Shown piece by piece: positions 39,072 through 48,372 of a stretch of 58,181 nt of DNA. A model generated the notes under the pieces. It was not told where the DNA came from. It saw nothing but the letters and a program-made list of their open reading frames with translations, and did no database searches. The translations under genes and the position numbers were made by a program. Origin of the DNA: a bacterium (GTDB taxonomy: Bacteria > Planctomycetota > Planctomycetia > Planctomycetales > Planctomycetaceae); the NCBI GenBank assembly GCA_016124895.1, contig WGMU01000158.1, positions 1-58,181 on the forward strand, written 5' to 3'. The stretch's first letter is position 1; every line of letters begins with the position of its first letter.

Positions 39072-42000
39072 TGAATTCCCTGGATATGCGACGCCGAGTC
39101 GACTTCGACCTTGTTCTGCGACGGGGTGAAGCGGAGGGAGCGGGCGGCGGCGACGGCTCGTTTGCCTCCACGCTGCTTTTCACGCGTGAGGATCGAATCG
39201 CGGCCCTTCGACCGCAGCACGTACAGACCTTTTGATTCGTCGTACGAAATCTCGTCCGCCTGAGCGAAGAACGACTGGCCTTCGAGCCGGGCATTCTGGC
39301 TCGCGACCAGCGTCACGTAGGGCGATCCCTGCTGAACAGCTTCCTGAGTCACTCGCAGTTCGCCGCACGACATGATGCCGGCATCTTTCGGCAGGCTGTC
39401 GACGCTGATCACATCCAGGGGAGCCGGCACGGGACCATACACCACCTGCACCTGTCCCTGCAGCAGCAGCGACTTCTGATCGATCCTGCCCGTCATGTCA
39501 CGTGTGAAATCGATCCGCGAGTACTCCCATTTCGACTGCTGTGCCGAGAGACCGCGATTCGCTGCGACCATTGATACCGGTCCCAGCGACGCCCGGTTAC
39601 CCTGCCCACGTTTCCAGACGGTCAGCGTTCCCGGACCGAGCGCCCGCACATCGTTCGTCTGATTATTGACCGAGAACTCCGCGACGCGTGCTCGACGCAC
39701 TTCAACCAGTGCCCCGTCCTCGACGACGTGACTGTCGAACTCAACCAGCCCCGAGCAGTCGATCTTCGCGATCGCCGTCTGCGGCGACTTCGACGGCGAC
39801 AATTTCGACGCTCCATCGGCCGCTTCGCCGAACGAAATCCTCTCGGTCAGCGTGACGTCCATCTGACGGCAGCGCATCGAGCTGTCCTGCAGCGTTGCGT
39901 TGATCCGGCCGTTGAACTGAGCCACCAGCCCGTCGAAAACCATCTGCTCGGACCAGGTGACGGTCAGGTCTTCCGGAGTCGGCAGCGGGCGGCCTTCAAA
40001 ATCCTTATCGACGGCCAGCCGCATTGTGCCGGCACCGTTCACCCAGGCCTCGTTGTCGCCGCGGCTGAAATACAGCTCGGCGCCTTCCAGCTTCATCTGC
40101 GGGTCGTCGATCCGCGCCGGCCGACCGAGCAGGTGCATTCGCTGATCGGTCGCGCCGCGATTGTCGATGTGCAGTTGGTCGCCGGTCAGAACAACGGGCG
40201 ACTCGTCGCGTGAACGCCGATGCCTTACTTCGACACGATCCTCACACAGCACCTCGGCCACGTCCGGCGTCTTCTCGTCGGCGTAACGCACCATGCGAAC
40301 GCGCGTCAGCCGCGAACTGATCTCGACGGGTTCCTTCAGCTCATTCCCAGGCGTGCCCGGCAGCGGCGATGGCTCGGCTCCGCTGGTCAGCTCGATCTTC
40401 TGCCCACCGCCGGAACGATCATCCAGCCGCAGTGAGACCGGCTGCAGCCCGCGTTTCGACTCCGGCGAACGAGCCGGCGCATCCTCAAACCAGACCTGCA
40501 GCTCCTCCATGTTTCCCTGCAGTTCCGGGCTAACGAACGTAACTCGGTCGAGCGCCAGAATTCGCCGCGGCACCGGCTGACTCTTCGCCTGAGAACCCTT
40601 GACCGGGTCACCTTCCGAACTCGTCCCCTGCGACCGCTTTCGATCACCGGCGAGTGACTCCAGTGGGTCAACCCACACCTTGATATAGTCGGCCGTTGCT
40701 CCCGATCGCTCCTGCGGAATCCGCACGACGGCGTCGCCAGCCACATCGATCACGTCAAGCCCGGACTTGGGATCGAAGTACCGGCGCAACTGCTTTTGCC
40801 ATTCGACCTGCAGCGCCGTCTGCAGTCTCGTCGTGCCGCCCTGCCCCGCCTGGACTCCGCCTGCCGCCGCGACATCCGCGCTTACACCGGCCTCCTCGCG
40901 GGAAATCAGCCAACCAGCCCCGCGACAGAAAACGTCTTTGAGATGATGTTCGGCGTCGTGATGCAGTTCGACCTGCGCGCATTCGAGTTCTGTACGCCGT
41001 CGGTCAAAACTCAACCGCACGCGCGGCAACTTACCAGACGCATCGGACTGAGCACTTCGCGGATCGGCGTCGTTGAGCAGCACACGCCGCGCCACGATGT
41101 CGTAATCGAGCGTCGTCATCTGCGCTTCGAGGTCGTTGTCATCTGAACGCAGCCAGACCGGAGCCTCCTTCGACCGCGTCACGCGAAACCGCCGCGGCAC
41201 CAGCGACGACTCGCCGCCCGCTGCCGCCACTCGAGGGAATTGCGGAGAAGCAGGATCGGCAGTCTGCCGCTCAAGCAGCAGATCAATCCGCTCACCGCTG
41301 ATCTCGTCGAAACGCCCCGGACTTGTCTCCATCCGCGCCGTCACGTCCTTCTCAAACGCCGCGATCGCCTGATCCATCATCGCGTCGCCCCGCCCCGTGA
41401 ACTGCAGTCGGAAACTGCCGTCGGCGTTGACGGTCAGGATCTGCTGCGGCGATCCGTCAGGCACCGGCTGCTCTATGCGTCCGACTCGTTTCGCATCGCC
41501 GCCCTGCGGAACAGCAAACTCCATCTGCACATCATGAATCAGATGCACCTCGCGAATGGACGAAACCGCGAGCGGCGTTCCGGCCAGCGGTGAGTCGTCG
41601 ACATCAAGGTCAATCTGAATCTGCTCGGCGCGTCCGTGATGCCGCTTCCAGGCAAACTCGACGGGATTGCTCGAATGGATCTTCGCTGACTTTTCTGAGA
41701 AGACGAAATGATTGCCCTTAATCGCCAGACCATCCGGCCCGGTGATCGACACGGCTCCGATCAACTGCCCGCTGATAACGCGACCGGGATCGAGACTCGT
41801 CGGCTCGATCGAAGACTGAAATGTAATGACGGCCTCGTCGGCGACAATTGCCAGCGGTTCGCGGTCCTGGCGCTGAAACCAGACCATCGCCAGCGGCCGA
41901 AAACGCAGCGAGTGATCGTCGTCGGTCTGCTGCGCATCGCACGTGTAGTAAAACATCCGCGGGCCGGCTTCACGATCTTCGGGATCGTTACGAAATCGTA

Positions 42001-42229
42001 GATCAGCGTCAGCCGCCCATTCATGATCAGACAGAAATTCCCGCGCAATCCTCGCCGTTTCGTCCGCGACCGGCGCGAACGCAACGGCCTGAGGATTCTG
42101 CTCCGGATTCCGATACGCCGGGACCGCTTCGTCCGTCTGCACAAGCGCCCGCACCGCCGACGCGTACGCAAAATACGCAGCCGACAGAGCCACCGTGGTC
42201 AGAACAGTGAGACGAAACCGTGAGAACAC
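39068..42229 (-). CDS. Large OstA/LptA-LptC-like protein
   Basis: A 1053-residue protein. One N-terminal hydrophobic segment (LTVLTTVALSAAYFAYASAV, about 8-27) anchors or exports it. The rest is beta-rich with several stretches like the OstA/LptA jelly-roll repeats: GLAIKGNHFVFSEKSAKIHS, GDQLHIDNRGATDQRMHLLG and LEGAELYFSRGDNEAWVNG. Such domains bind lipid A/LPS acyl chains during transport to the outer membrane. The gene lies 59 bases downstream of kdsD, which makes the Kdo precursor, so a role in LPS transport fits. It is far longer than LptA or LptC and has no LptD barrel that I can see. Its TAG stop lies in a palindromic repeat. Confidence 0.75.
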   Translation of the reverse strand: MFSRFRLTVLTTVALSAAYFAYASAVRALVQTDEAVPAYRNPEQNPQAVAFAPVADETARIAREFLSDHEWAADADLRFRNDPEDREAGPRMFYYTCDAQQTDDDHSLRFRPLAMVWFQRQDREPLAIVADEAVITFQSSIEPTSLDPGRVISGQLIGAVSITGPDGLAIKGNHFVFSEKSAKIHSSNPVEFAWKRHHGRAEQIQIDLDVDDSPLAGTPLAVSSIREVHLIHDVQMEFAVPQGGDAKRVGRIEQPVPDGSPQQILTVNADGSFRLQFTGRGDAMMDQAIAAFEKDVTARMETSPGRFDEISGERIDLLLERQTADPASPQFPRVAAAGGESSLVPRRFRVTRSKEAPVWLRSDDNDLEAQMTTLDYDIVARRVLLNDADPRSAQSDASGKLPRVRLSFDRRRTELECAQVELHHDAEHHLKDVFCRGAGWLISREEAGVSADVAAAGGVQAGQGGTTRLQTALQVEWQKQLRRYFDPKSGLDVIDVAGDAVVRIPQERSGATADYIKVWVDPLESLAGDRKRSQGTSSEGDPVKGSQAKSQPVPRRILALDRVTFVSPELQGNMEELQVWFEDAPARSPESKRGLQPVSLRLDDRSGGGQKIELTSGAEPSPLPGTPGNELKEPVEISSRLTRVRMVRYADEKTPDVAEVLCEDRVEVRHRRSRDESPVVLTGDQLHIDNRGATDQRMHLLGRPARIDDPQMKLEGAELYFSRGDNEAWVNGAGTMRLAVDKDFEGRPLPTPEDLTVTWSEQMVFDGLVAQFNGRINATLQDSSMRCRQMDVTLTERISFGEAADGASKLSPSKSPQTAIAKIDCSGLVEFDSHVVEDGALVEVRRARVAEFSVNNQTNDVRALGPGTLTVWKRGQGNRASLGPVSMVAANRGLSAQQSKWEYSRIDFTRDMTGRIDQKSLLLQGQVQVVYGPVPAPLDVISVDSLPKDAGIMSCGELRVTQEAVQQGSPYVTLVASQNARLEGQSFFAQADEISYDESKGLYVLRSKGRDSILTREKQRGGKRAVAAARSLRFTPSQNKVEVDSASHIQGIQ

Positions 42230-42288
42230 AGGAGAGAACCGTTTCCTTCGAGGATTTCACACAGAGTTGGTCCGAGATCGAATCAGAC

Positions 42289-43308
42289 TCAGCCCGCCGC
42301 ATTCGGGCACAACCCGATCACGTCTGTGATATCGATCAGCCCGATCGGACAACCGTCACCGTCCACAACCGGCAACTCGCTGATCTTGCGATCGGTCAGA
42401 AGTGCAACCGCGTCGTCGAGACTCGCCGTTTCTCGAATCGTCAACGGGCCTCGCGTCATCACTTCTGCCAGCGGTCGATCAAGCTGCTCATCGCGATGCT
42501 GCTCCAGCAGGCGGGCGAGATCGCTGTCCGTGAACAGTCCGATCAGACATCCCTCGTCATCGAGCACCAGGAGTGCCCCCGAGCGGCGTCCCGTCTTTCT
42601 CAGACGCTGCAGCGTGGCGCGAATCGAATCGCCCTGCTGAGCAATCCGCAGATCCTCGCCACGACGCATCACTTCCTGCACCGGAGTCAGCCGCCGCCCG
42701 AGACTTCCACCCGGATGAAACACACTGAAGTCACGTGCCGTGAAACCTCGCTGCTGACTGACGACCAGTGCCAGCGCGTCGCCCATCGCCAGCATGGCGG
42801 TCGTTGTTGTCGACGGAGCCAGTGCCAGCTCGCCGGCCTCGCGCAACCGGCCGATTTCGAGCACAACGTCAGCCGCCTTCGCCAGAGAGTTATTCGGACC
42901 ATTGGTCAGCGCGACGATCTTCGCACCAAGCTGACGGACCAGTGGAGTCAGCCGGCTGATTTCCTCAGTCTCTCCGCTGTTCGACAGAACGAGCACAACG
43001 TCGCATTCCGACACGCAACCCAGGTCACCATGCACCGCTTCCGACGGATGCAGAAACTGAGCGGGCGTGCCGGTTGAACTGAGCGTCGCGACAATCTTCT
43101 GACCGATCAGACCAGCCTTACCGATCCCGCTCACAATAACCCGCCCCGGGCACTCAAGCAGCAGATCGACGGCCTCGCAGAACCGCGTATCCAGCCGTCC
43201 GGCCAGAGACGACAGCGCCTCCGCTTCTTGCAGAATGATCTCGCGTGCCGCCCGCAGTTGCTCGAACTGACTGAACGGGATGGACTGTTTCAGCGCAGCA
43301 GAAGCCAT
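42289..43308 (-). CDS. kdsD: D-arabinose 5-phosphate isomerase (SIS-CBS)
   Basis: A 339-residue cytoplasmic enzyme converting ribulose 5-phosphate to arabinose 5-phosphate, the first step to Kdo in lipopolysaccharide. The N-terminal SIS domain shows SGIGKAGLIGQKIVATLSST, LHPSEAVHGDLG and SNSGETEEI, as in KdsD/GutQ. Two CBS domains follow (about 220-339), with TDSDLARLL and DRKISELPVVD. The length is normal. A 59-base gap to the OstA-like gene suggests an operon for LPS synthesis and transport. Upstream is a 357-base gap with an imperfect palindrome, which probably holds the promoter shared with the divergent DUF1501 gene. Confidence 0.92.
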   Translation of the reverse strand: MASAALKQSIPFSQFEQLRAAREIILQEAEALSSLAGRLDTRFCEAVDLLLECPGRVIVSGIGKAGLIGQKIVATLSSTGTPAQFLHPSEAVHGDLGCVSECDVVLVLSNSGETEEISRLTPLVRQLGAKIVALTNGPNNSLAKAADVVLEIGRLREAGELALAPSTTTTAMLAMGDALALVVSQQRGFTARDFSVFHPGGSLGRRLTPVQEVMRRGEDLRIAQQGDSIRATLQRLRKTGRRSGALLVLDDEGCLIGLFTDSDLARLLEQHRDEQLDRPLAEVMTRGPLTIRETASLDDAVALLTDRKISELPVVDGDGCPIGLIDITDVIGLCPNAAG

Positions 43309-43412
43309 CGTCGACGTCCCTGTCTGACGGAGCCGGTCAAAGAACCGGGAATGGTACGGCCGATTTTTTCAGAGGGTCAATGCGAAGTCCGCGAGGCTCG
43401 ATCACGACGAAA

Positions 43413-43497
43413 AGCCACGGATGAAACACAGATCAGCACCGAATCACGAACAGGTAGCCTCGCTCAAGTCCGTGTTCATCCGTGCGAATCCGTGGCT
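43413..43497. repeat. Imperfect palindrome (CCACGGATG family) in the kdsD/DUF1501 divergent gap
   Basis: AGCCACGGATGAAACACAGAT pairs loosely with a downstream arm ending GTTCATCCGTGCG and ATCCGTGGCT. The 357-base gap (43309-43665) has no other feature I can support. This CCACGGATGAAC-type sequence is common in several bacterial genomes. Confidence 0.6.
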
Positions 43498-43665
43498 CAG
43501 TTCCCGTTCTCACGAATCAGCGGAGACATCCAGCATCCGTCAAATCAACTTGCGACGATCCATCGGGCCAGTGACAATCCTGCGCTTCACTTCCCGGTCA
43601 GATTGATCGGCCCCCGCTGTTCAGGGCACCCCGCCACAACTCCCGCCTTCCGTTGAGATTCGATC

Positions 43666-45012
43666 ATGGCACTCCGCAGAAACTGTGAAGGAACATCGCG
43701 TCGTGACTGCCTGAAACTGGGCCTCGGCTCATTGCTGGGCGGCGGGCTGGTCAACGCACTTCGCGTCCGCGGCCAGGCGGCACAATCAAAGGACGGCATC
43801 GTCCCGACGGCGAAGAACTGTATCCTCATCTGGATGGACGGAGGACCAACGCACTTTGAGATGTTCGATCCAAAGCCGGACGCTCCGGCCGAAATCCGCG
43901 GTGAGTTCGACCCAATCGCCACGAACATCCCCGGTGTGCAGTTTTCCGAACACATGAAGCGGCTCGCGGCCACCACTGACCGCTTCTCAATGATTCGCTC
44001 GATCCGGCACAACCAGGGCAACCACGGAGCCGGCAACCACTACATGATGACAGGTGCCCCACCGCGTATTCCCGTCGGCTGCGGAGCCTTCGTCAGCTTT
44101 CATCCCAGCATGGGTTCTGTCGTCGCGAAGGAACTCGGCAAACCAAACGGCCTGCCGCCTTATTTCTCCCTGGCTCGGATGTCACGTTCCGGCGGCCCGA
44201 ACTTCCTCGGCGCTAAGTACGCTCCGTTTGTCGTCGCCGACGATCCGAACTCGTCGAACTTCCGCGTCCGTGACGTCGCCCTGCCTAAGGGCCTGACCGA
44301 CGATGGCTTCCAGCACCGCAGCGACCTGCGACAGCTTGTCGACCGCCTGCCCCGAATCAATGAGGAAGTCGCGGCTGACCCGGTCCTCGCACTCGACGGC
44401 TATTACGAACAGGGTTACGACCTGATCACGTCGGCGACGGCTCAGGCCGCGTTCGACATCCATCGCGAGCCCGACGAAGTCCGCGATCGTTACGGCCGCG
44501 ACTCGTTCGGCCAGCGCTGTCTGCTGGCCCGTCGGCTTGTGGAAGCCAACGTCCCGTTCATCACGGTGTACGACGGCGGCTGGGACCATCACAGCGACCT
44601 GTTCCCGACCTGCCGCAAGCGTCTGCCGACCTGGGACAACTCGGTCGCCGCCCTGCTGGAAGATCTCGACGAACGCGGCCTGCTCGATGAAACGCTCGTG
44701 CTGGCCCTCGGCGAATTCGGTCGCACGCCGAAGATCTCGACGCTGTCCGGCTCGAAAACCCCCGGCCGCGATCACTGGTCGAACGCCATGTTCGTCCTGA
44801 TGGCCGGCGGCGGCACACCTCGCGGCACGGTCGTTGGAGCAACTGACAGGAACGGCTACTCAGCCGTCGAACGTGTCCTCTCACCCGAGAACTTCGTGTC
44901 GACGGTTTACACGAAACTCGGCATCGACCCCGGCAAGCTCTACTACACTCCGCAAGGCCGTCCCACACACCTCGTCTCCGACGACACACCGATCCACGAA
45001 CTCCTGTCGTAG
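43666..45012 (+). CDS. DUF1501 protein with Tat-type leader
   Basis: A 448-residue protein. The leader TSRRDCLKLGLGSLLGG is twin-arginine-like. Family tracts are CILIWMDGGPTHFEMFDPKP, EANVPFITVYDGGWDHHSD, DETLVLALGEFGRTPKIS and PGRDHWSNAMF, with the conserved acidic and histidine residues of the phosphatase-like fold. Unlike the DUF1501 genes at 8161 and 15446 it has no cytochrome-DUF1549 partner beside it; it is divergent from kdsD. A hairpin lies 42 bases after the stop. Substrate unknown. Confidence 0.9.
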   Translation: MALRRNCEGTSRRDCLKLGLGSLLGGGLVNALRVRGQAAQSKDGIVPTAKNCILIWMDGGPTHFEMFDPKPDAPAEIRGEFDPIATNIPGVQFSEHMKRLAATTDRFSMIRSIRHNQGNHGAGNHYMMTGAPPRIPVGCGAFVSFHPSMGSVVAKELGKPNGLPPYFSLARMSRSGGPNFLGAKYAPFVVADDPNSSNFRVRDVALPKGLTDDGFQHRSDLRQLVDRLPRINEEVAADPVLALDGYYEQGYDLITSATAQAAFDIHREPDEVRDRYGRDSFGQRCLLARRLVEANVPFITVYDGGWDHHSDLFPTCRKRLPTWDNSVAALLEDLDERGLLDETLVLALGEFGRTPKISTLSGSKTPGRDHWSNAMFVLMAGGGTPRGTVVGATDRNGYSAVERVLSPENFVSTVYTKLGIDPGKLYYTPQGRPTHLVSDDTPIHELLS

Positions 45013-45054
45013 ACCCTGCCCGGTTTCCGTCTGAAGGAATTGCGACAAGGAATG

Positions 45055-45103
45055 ACAAAGAGGCACGAAGAGAGACACCGTTCTCTTTTCGTGCCTTTTG
45101 TGT
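45055..45103. terminator. Hairpin after the DUF1501 gene (AAGGCACGAA family)
   Basis: ACAAAGAGGCACGAAGAGAG pairs imperfectly with a downstream arm CTCTTTTCGTGCCTTTTGTG, then TTTTT follows. It may terminate the DUF1501 transcript. The arms resemble the repeat at 49758-49829 (CAAAGGCACGAAG). Confidence 0.55.
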
Positions 45104-45303
45104 TTTTCGTGGTTGTTATCCCGACGCGACAACTGGTGCCATGTCAGTCTCAAGGTCGCTTCGGCACTCCGACCATCGCGCATTCCGGTCTGCTTCCGAT
45201 CGCGTGTCGGGGCTCCTAGAATTCCGCGCCGTTCGAGCCCCGTCGCGACGTTGTGTGACGGTGAGCTCTCTTCGATGTGCCCCGCCAACTGCAGGAAGTC
45301 CCC

Positions 45304-47052
45304 GTGCGCTGGTCCCAAACGCTGATTCCGACGATCAAGGAAGTTCCCTCGGATGCTGAGGTGCCGTCGCACCAGTTGATGCTGCGGGCCGGGCTGATTC
45401 GGCAGCTCATGGCCGGTGCCTACACCTACCTGCCGCTCGGCTATCGGGCACTCCGCAAGGCCGAAGCTGTCGTCCGCGAGGAAATGGAGCGGGCCGGGGC
45501 CATCGAGATTCACATGCCGGCTCTGCAGCCGATCGAGCTGTTCGAGCGGACTGGCCGCAAGGAAGCGTTTGGCAACGTGCTCATCAACTTCGAGGTCAAA
45601 CGCGGCGACCGACGCGTCCACCTGGCACTCGGGCCGACGCACGAGGAAGTTGTCACGGACCTCGTGTCAAAAGTCGTCACGACTTACAAGCAGTTGCCGT
45701 TCACGCTGTTCCAGATTCAGACGAAGTTCCGGAACGAGGAACGACCGCGGTTTGGCGTGCTGCGAACCAGCGAATTCCTGATGAAGGACGCGTACAGCTT
45801 TTCGACCAGCGTCGAGCAGCTCAACGACGCCTACGACGCGATGTACGCCGCCTACTGCCGCATCTTCGCCCGCTGCGGTCTTGAATATCTGCCGGTCGAA
45901 GCCGAAAGCGGTCCGATTGGCGGTGACGCGTCACATGAGTTCATGGTTCCCGCCGGCAATGGAGAAGACACAATCGTCCGCTGCCCGAAGTGCTCGTACG
46001 CCGCGAATCTCGAACGCGCTGACACCGGACGCACAGCGCCGGCGATCGCTCAATCCGCCGAGTGCTCCGAACTCAAACAGGTCGACACTCCCAACGTGAC
46101 GAGCATCGATCAGGTCAGCAAAATGCTGGGCTGCGAACCGTCGCAGATGATCAAAACGCTGATCTACTCAGCCGACGGAAAACCGACCGCCGTCCTGATC
46201 CGCGGTGATCACGACGCCAACGAAGGCAAAGTCCGCCGGGCTCTGGGAGCTTCTTCGGTCGAACTCGCTGACGAGGACACGATTCGCGAAGTGACCGGGG
46301 CTCAGATCGGCTTCGCCGGCCCGGTGGGAATCAAGTGCCCGGTCATCGCCGACCACGATGTTGCAAAGGTCGTCGACGCGATCACCGGAGCAAACACCGC
46401 GGACGTTCACCTGACCGGAGTCAACGTCGGTCGCGATTACCAGCTCGACACGACCTTCGACCTGCGAGATGCCGGCGACGGTGATCCCTGTCCGCGCTGT
46501 GACGGCACACTGGAAATGGTGCATGGCATCGAAGTCGGCCACGTCTTCAAACTCGGCACGAAGTACTCGCAGAGTCTCGACGCGGTTTACATCGACGAGA
46601 AGGAAGCCCGGCATCCGATCATCATGGGCTGCTACGGGATCGGCGTGAACCGCATCATCGCGTCCCTGTGCGAGACACGGTACGACGACAACGGCATCGT
46701 CTGGCCCCTGTCGATCGCCCCGTACGAACTGCTGATCATCCCGCTGAACGTCGACGACGAGGCCGTCATGTCGGTCGCCAACCGCTGTTACGATGAACTG
46801 ACCGCAGCCGGCGTTGATGTGTTGTTCGACGACCGCAAAGCGCGGCCGGGCTTCAAGTTCAAAGATGCCGACCTGATCGGCATACCGCTGCGACTGGTCA
46901 TCGGCGGCAAGGGGCTGCAGGAAGGCCAGGTCGAACTCAAATGGCGCTGGGCCGACGGTCCGGACAAAGTCCCCGTCGACTCTGCCGTCAGCGAAGTCCT
47001 TTCGCAGATTGACGCACAGCGCAAAGTCGAAGCTGAAAAAGTCCCCCAGTAG
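45304..47052 (+). CDS. proS: Prolyl-tRNA synthetase (bacterial type with editing domain)
   Basis: A 582-residue class II aminoacyl-tRNA synthetase that charges tRNA-Pro. The catalytic core has [36 protein letters not shown] and [16 protein letters not shown] YbaK-like editing insert is seen at about 220-390 ([20 protein letters not shown]), as in bacterial Pro[14 protein letters not shown]-like motif 3 follows, then the anticodon-binding domain ([20 protein letters not shown]). The GTG at 45304, five bases after AGGAAG, gives the usual start RWSQT. Its stop codon TAG (47050-47052) is the second to fourth base of a palindromic repeat. The next gene, an oxidoreductase, is 90 bases downstream. 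Confidence 0.95.
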   Translation: MRWSQTLIPTIKEVPSDAEVPSHQLMLRAGLIRQLMAGAYTYLPLGYRALRKAEAVVREEMERAGAIEIHMPALQPIELFERTGRKEAFGNVLINFEVKRGDRRVHLALGPTHEEVVTDLVSKVVTTYKQLPFTLFQIQTKFRNEERPRFGVLRTSEFLMKDAYSFSTSVEQLNDAYDAMYAAYCRIFARCGLEYLPVEAESGPIGGDASHEFMVPAGNGEDTIVRCPKCSYAANLERADTGRTAPAIAQSAECSELKQVDTPNVTSIDQVSKMLGCEPSQMIKTLIYSADGKPTAVLIRGDHDANEGKVRRALGASSVELADEDTIREVTGAQIGFAGPVGIKCPVIADHDVAKVVDAITGANTADVHLTGVNVGRDYQLDTTFDLRDAGDGDPCPRCDGTLEMVHGIEVGHVFKLGTKYSQSLDAVYIDEKEARHPIIMGCYGIGVNRIIASLCETRYDDNGIVWPLSIAPYELLIIPLNVDDEAVMSVANRCYDELTAAGVDVLFDDRKARPGFKFKDADLIGIPLRLVIGGKGLQEGQVELKWRWADGPDKVPVDSAVSEVLSQIDAQRKVEAEKVPQ

Positions 47053-47114
47053 GTTGCGTCGAGCGAAGTGCAACGCACCGTGCCCGTTTTGATGGTGCGT
47101 TTCACGCACCCTAC
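47049..47114. repeat. Palindromic repeat (GTAGGGTGCGT family) overlapping the proS stop
   Basis: GTAGGTTGCGT at the left end pairs with ACGCACCCTAC at the right, with inner CAACGCACC and GGTGCGTTTC pairing. The repeat begins one base before the TAG stop codon of proS. Related units lie at 51375, 57338 and 57704. Confidence 0.8.
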
Positions 47115-47142
47115 GAAGTCCTCAACTCGAAACTCTCAACCC

Positions 47143-48246
47143 ATGTCCAAAGTCCGCATTGCCATCATCGGGGCCGGTGCCGTCTCCGATTATCACCACG
47201 TTCCCGGCATCCGCATCGACGATCGCTGCGAACTGGTTTCCGTCTGCGATCCCAACGAAGCACTGCTCGAACAGAGGCAGAAGGACTGGGGACCGACGAA
47301 GAAGACAACGGATTACCACGACATCGCGAACGATCCCGATGTCGACGCCGTCATCATCGCGACGCCGAACTTCGTGCATCACGAGCAGACTCTGGCGTGC
47401 GTCAACGCCGGCAAGCATGTGATGTGCGAAAAACCTCTGGGCCTGAACTTCTCTCAGGCCGCCGAGATGTACCGGGCTGCTCGCGACAACAACGTCCGGC
47501 ACATGACCGCCTTCACGTACCGCTTCGCCCCGTCGATGCGTTACGTCCGGCATCTCGTTCAGTCGGGAGCGCTCGGCGTTCCGCGACACTTCCGCAGCCA
47601 GAGGTTCCTCGACTGGCCGGAAACGAGCTGGGGCTGGCGGCAGTACAAGGACAAGGCCGGCGCCGGCGACCTGTTCGATATGACCATTCACCGGATCGAT
47701 TTCGCCGCCGACCTGATGGGACCGATCAAGTCGATCTGCGGAGCGGTCGCTCAGTTCGCTCCGCGGGACAAGTTCGACGATGGACGATCCTGCCCGCCGT
47801 CTGAGGTCGATGACTGGTCGTCGCTGATCGGCCTGTTCGAGAGCGGTGCCACCGGCGTCTGGGAAGGCAGCACACTGATGAAGGGCCATCACAACAACGG
47901 CTTCGGTTACGAATGGGCCGAGGTCAACGGCTCGGAAGGCTCGGCCGCGTACCAGCTCACCGACCCGAATAATGTGATCATCGGCAAGCACGGAGGCACG
48001 ATGGAAAAGGTGCCGGTGCCGGACGAGTTCCTGGTCATCGAGGGCAGTCCGCGACCGCCGCACGAAGGTGTGCCGAGCACCGTCTTCCGTTACGACCTGG
48101 TCTGGGAGTTCGTATCGGCGATCGTCGAAGGCCGCGACTGCGTGCCGGGCTTCCATCATGGAGCCATCGCCCAGTGCGTCGCCGACTCGTGCCTCGCATC
48201 GTTCGACAAACGGAGCTGGGTCGACATCAACGCCGACCTCGGCTGA
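47143..48246 (+). CDS. Gfo/Idh/MocA family NAD(P)-dependent oxidoreductase
   Basis: A 367-residue cytoplasmic dehydrogenase. The N-terminal Rossmann fold begins VRIAIIGAGAVSDYHHVPGI, followed by VDAVIIATPNFVHHEQ and the conserved CEKPLGLNFSQA, whose lysine is catalytic. The C-terminal domain carries FDMTIHRIDFAADLMGP. These enzymes usually oxidise sugar or inositol derivatives; the exact substrate is unknown. I start at MSKVRIAI; the upstream start at 47068 would be read through the palindrome. It lies between proS and an MFS gene on the same strand, so it may belong with sugar uptake. Confidence 0.88.
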   Translation: MSKVRIAIIGAGAVSDYHHVPGIRIDDRCELVSVCDPNEALLEQRQKDWGPTKKTTDYHDIANDPDVDAVIIATPNFVHHEQTLACVNAGKHVMCEKPLGLNFSQAAEMYRAARDNNVRHMTAFTYRFAPSMRYVRHLVQSGALGVPRHFRSQRFLDWPETSWGWRQYKDKAGAGDLFDMTIHRIDFAADLMGPIKSICGAVAQFAPRDKFDDGRSCPPSEVDDWSSLIGLFESGATGVWEGSTLMKGHHNNGFGYEWAEVNGSEGSAAYQLTDPNNVIIGKHGGTMEKVPVPDEFLVIEGSPRPPHEGVPSTVFRYDLVWEFVSAIVEGRDCVPGFHHGAIAQCVADSCLASFDKRSWVDINADLG

Positions 48247-48260
48247 GTCCGTCCAGTCCT

Positions 48261-48326
48261 CAGCGCAAAGACGCGAAGCTGCAAAGATTCGCAGAGACTT
48301 TGCGGTCCTTTGCGACTTTGCGCTGC
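48261..48326. repeat. Solo palindromic repeat (CAGCGCAAAGACGCGAAG family), copy A
   Basis: Left arm starts CAGCGCAAAGACGCGAAG and right arm ends GACTTTGCGCTG; the two are joined with no gene between. It resembles the two arms that bracket the GxxExxY gene at 52912-53403. It lies between the oxidoreductase and MFS genes, and a longer MFS start at 48310 would fall inside it. Confidence 0.8.
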
Positions 48327-48372
48327 AGTGAATTCCCGAGACGTGGCGTCTCCAAGTCAGACTGCATTGCCC

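Noticed and set aside
46168-47109. 313-codon minus-strand frame opposite proS
   Set aside because: Shadow of proS; it also reads through the palindrome after the proS stop.
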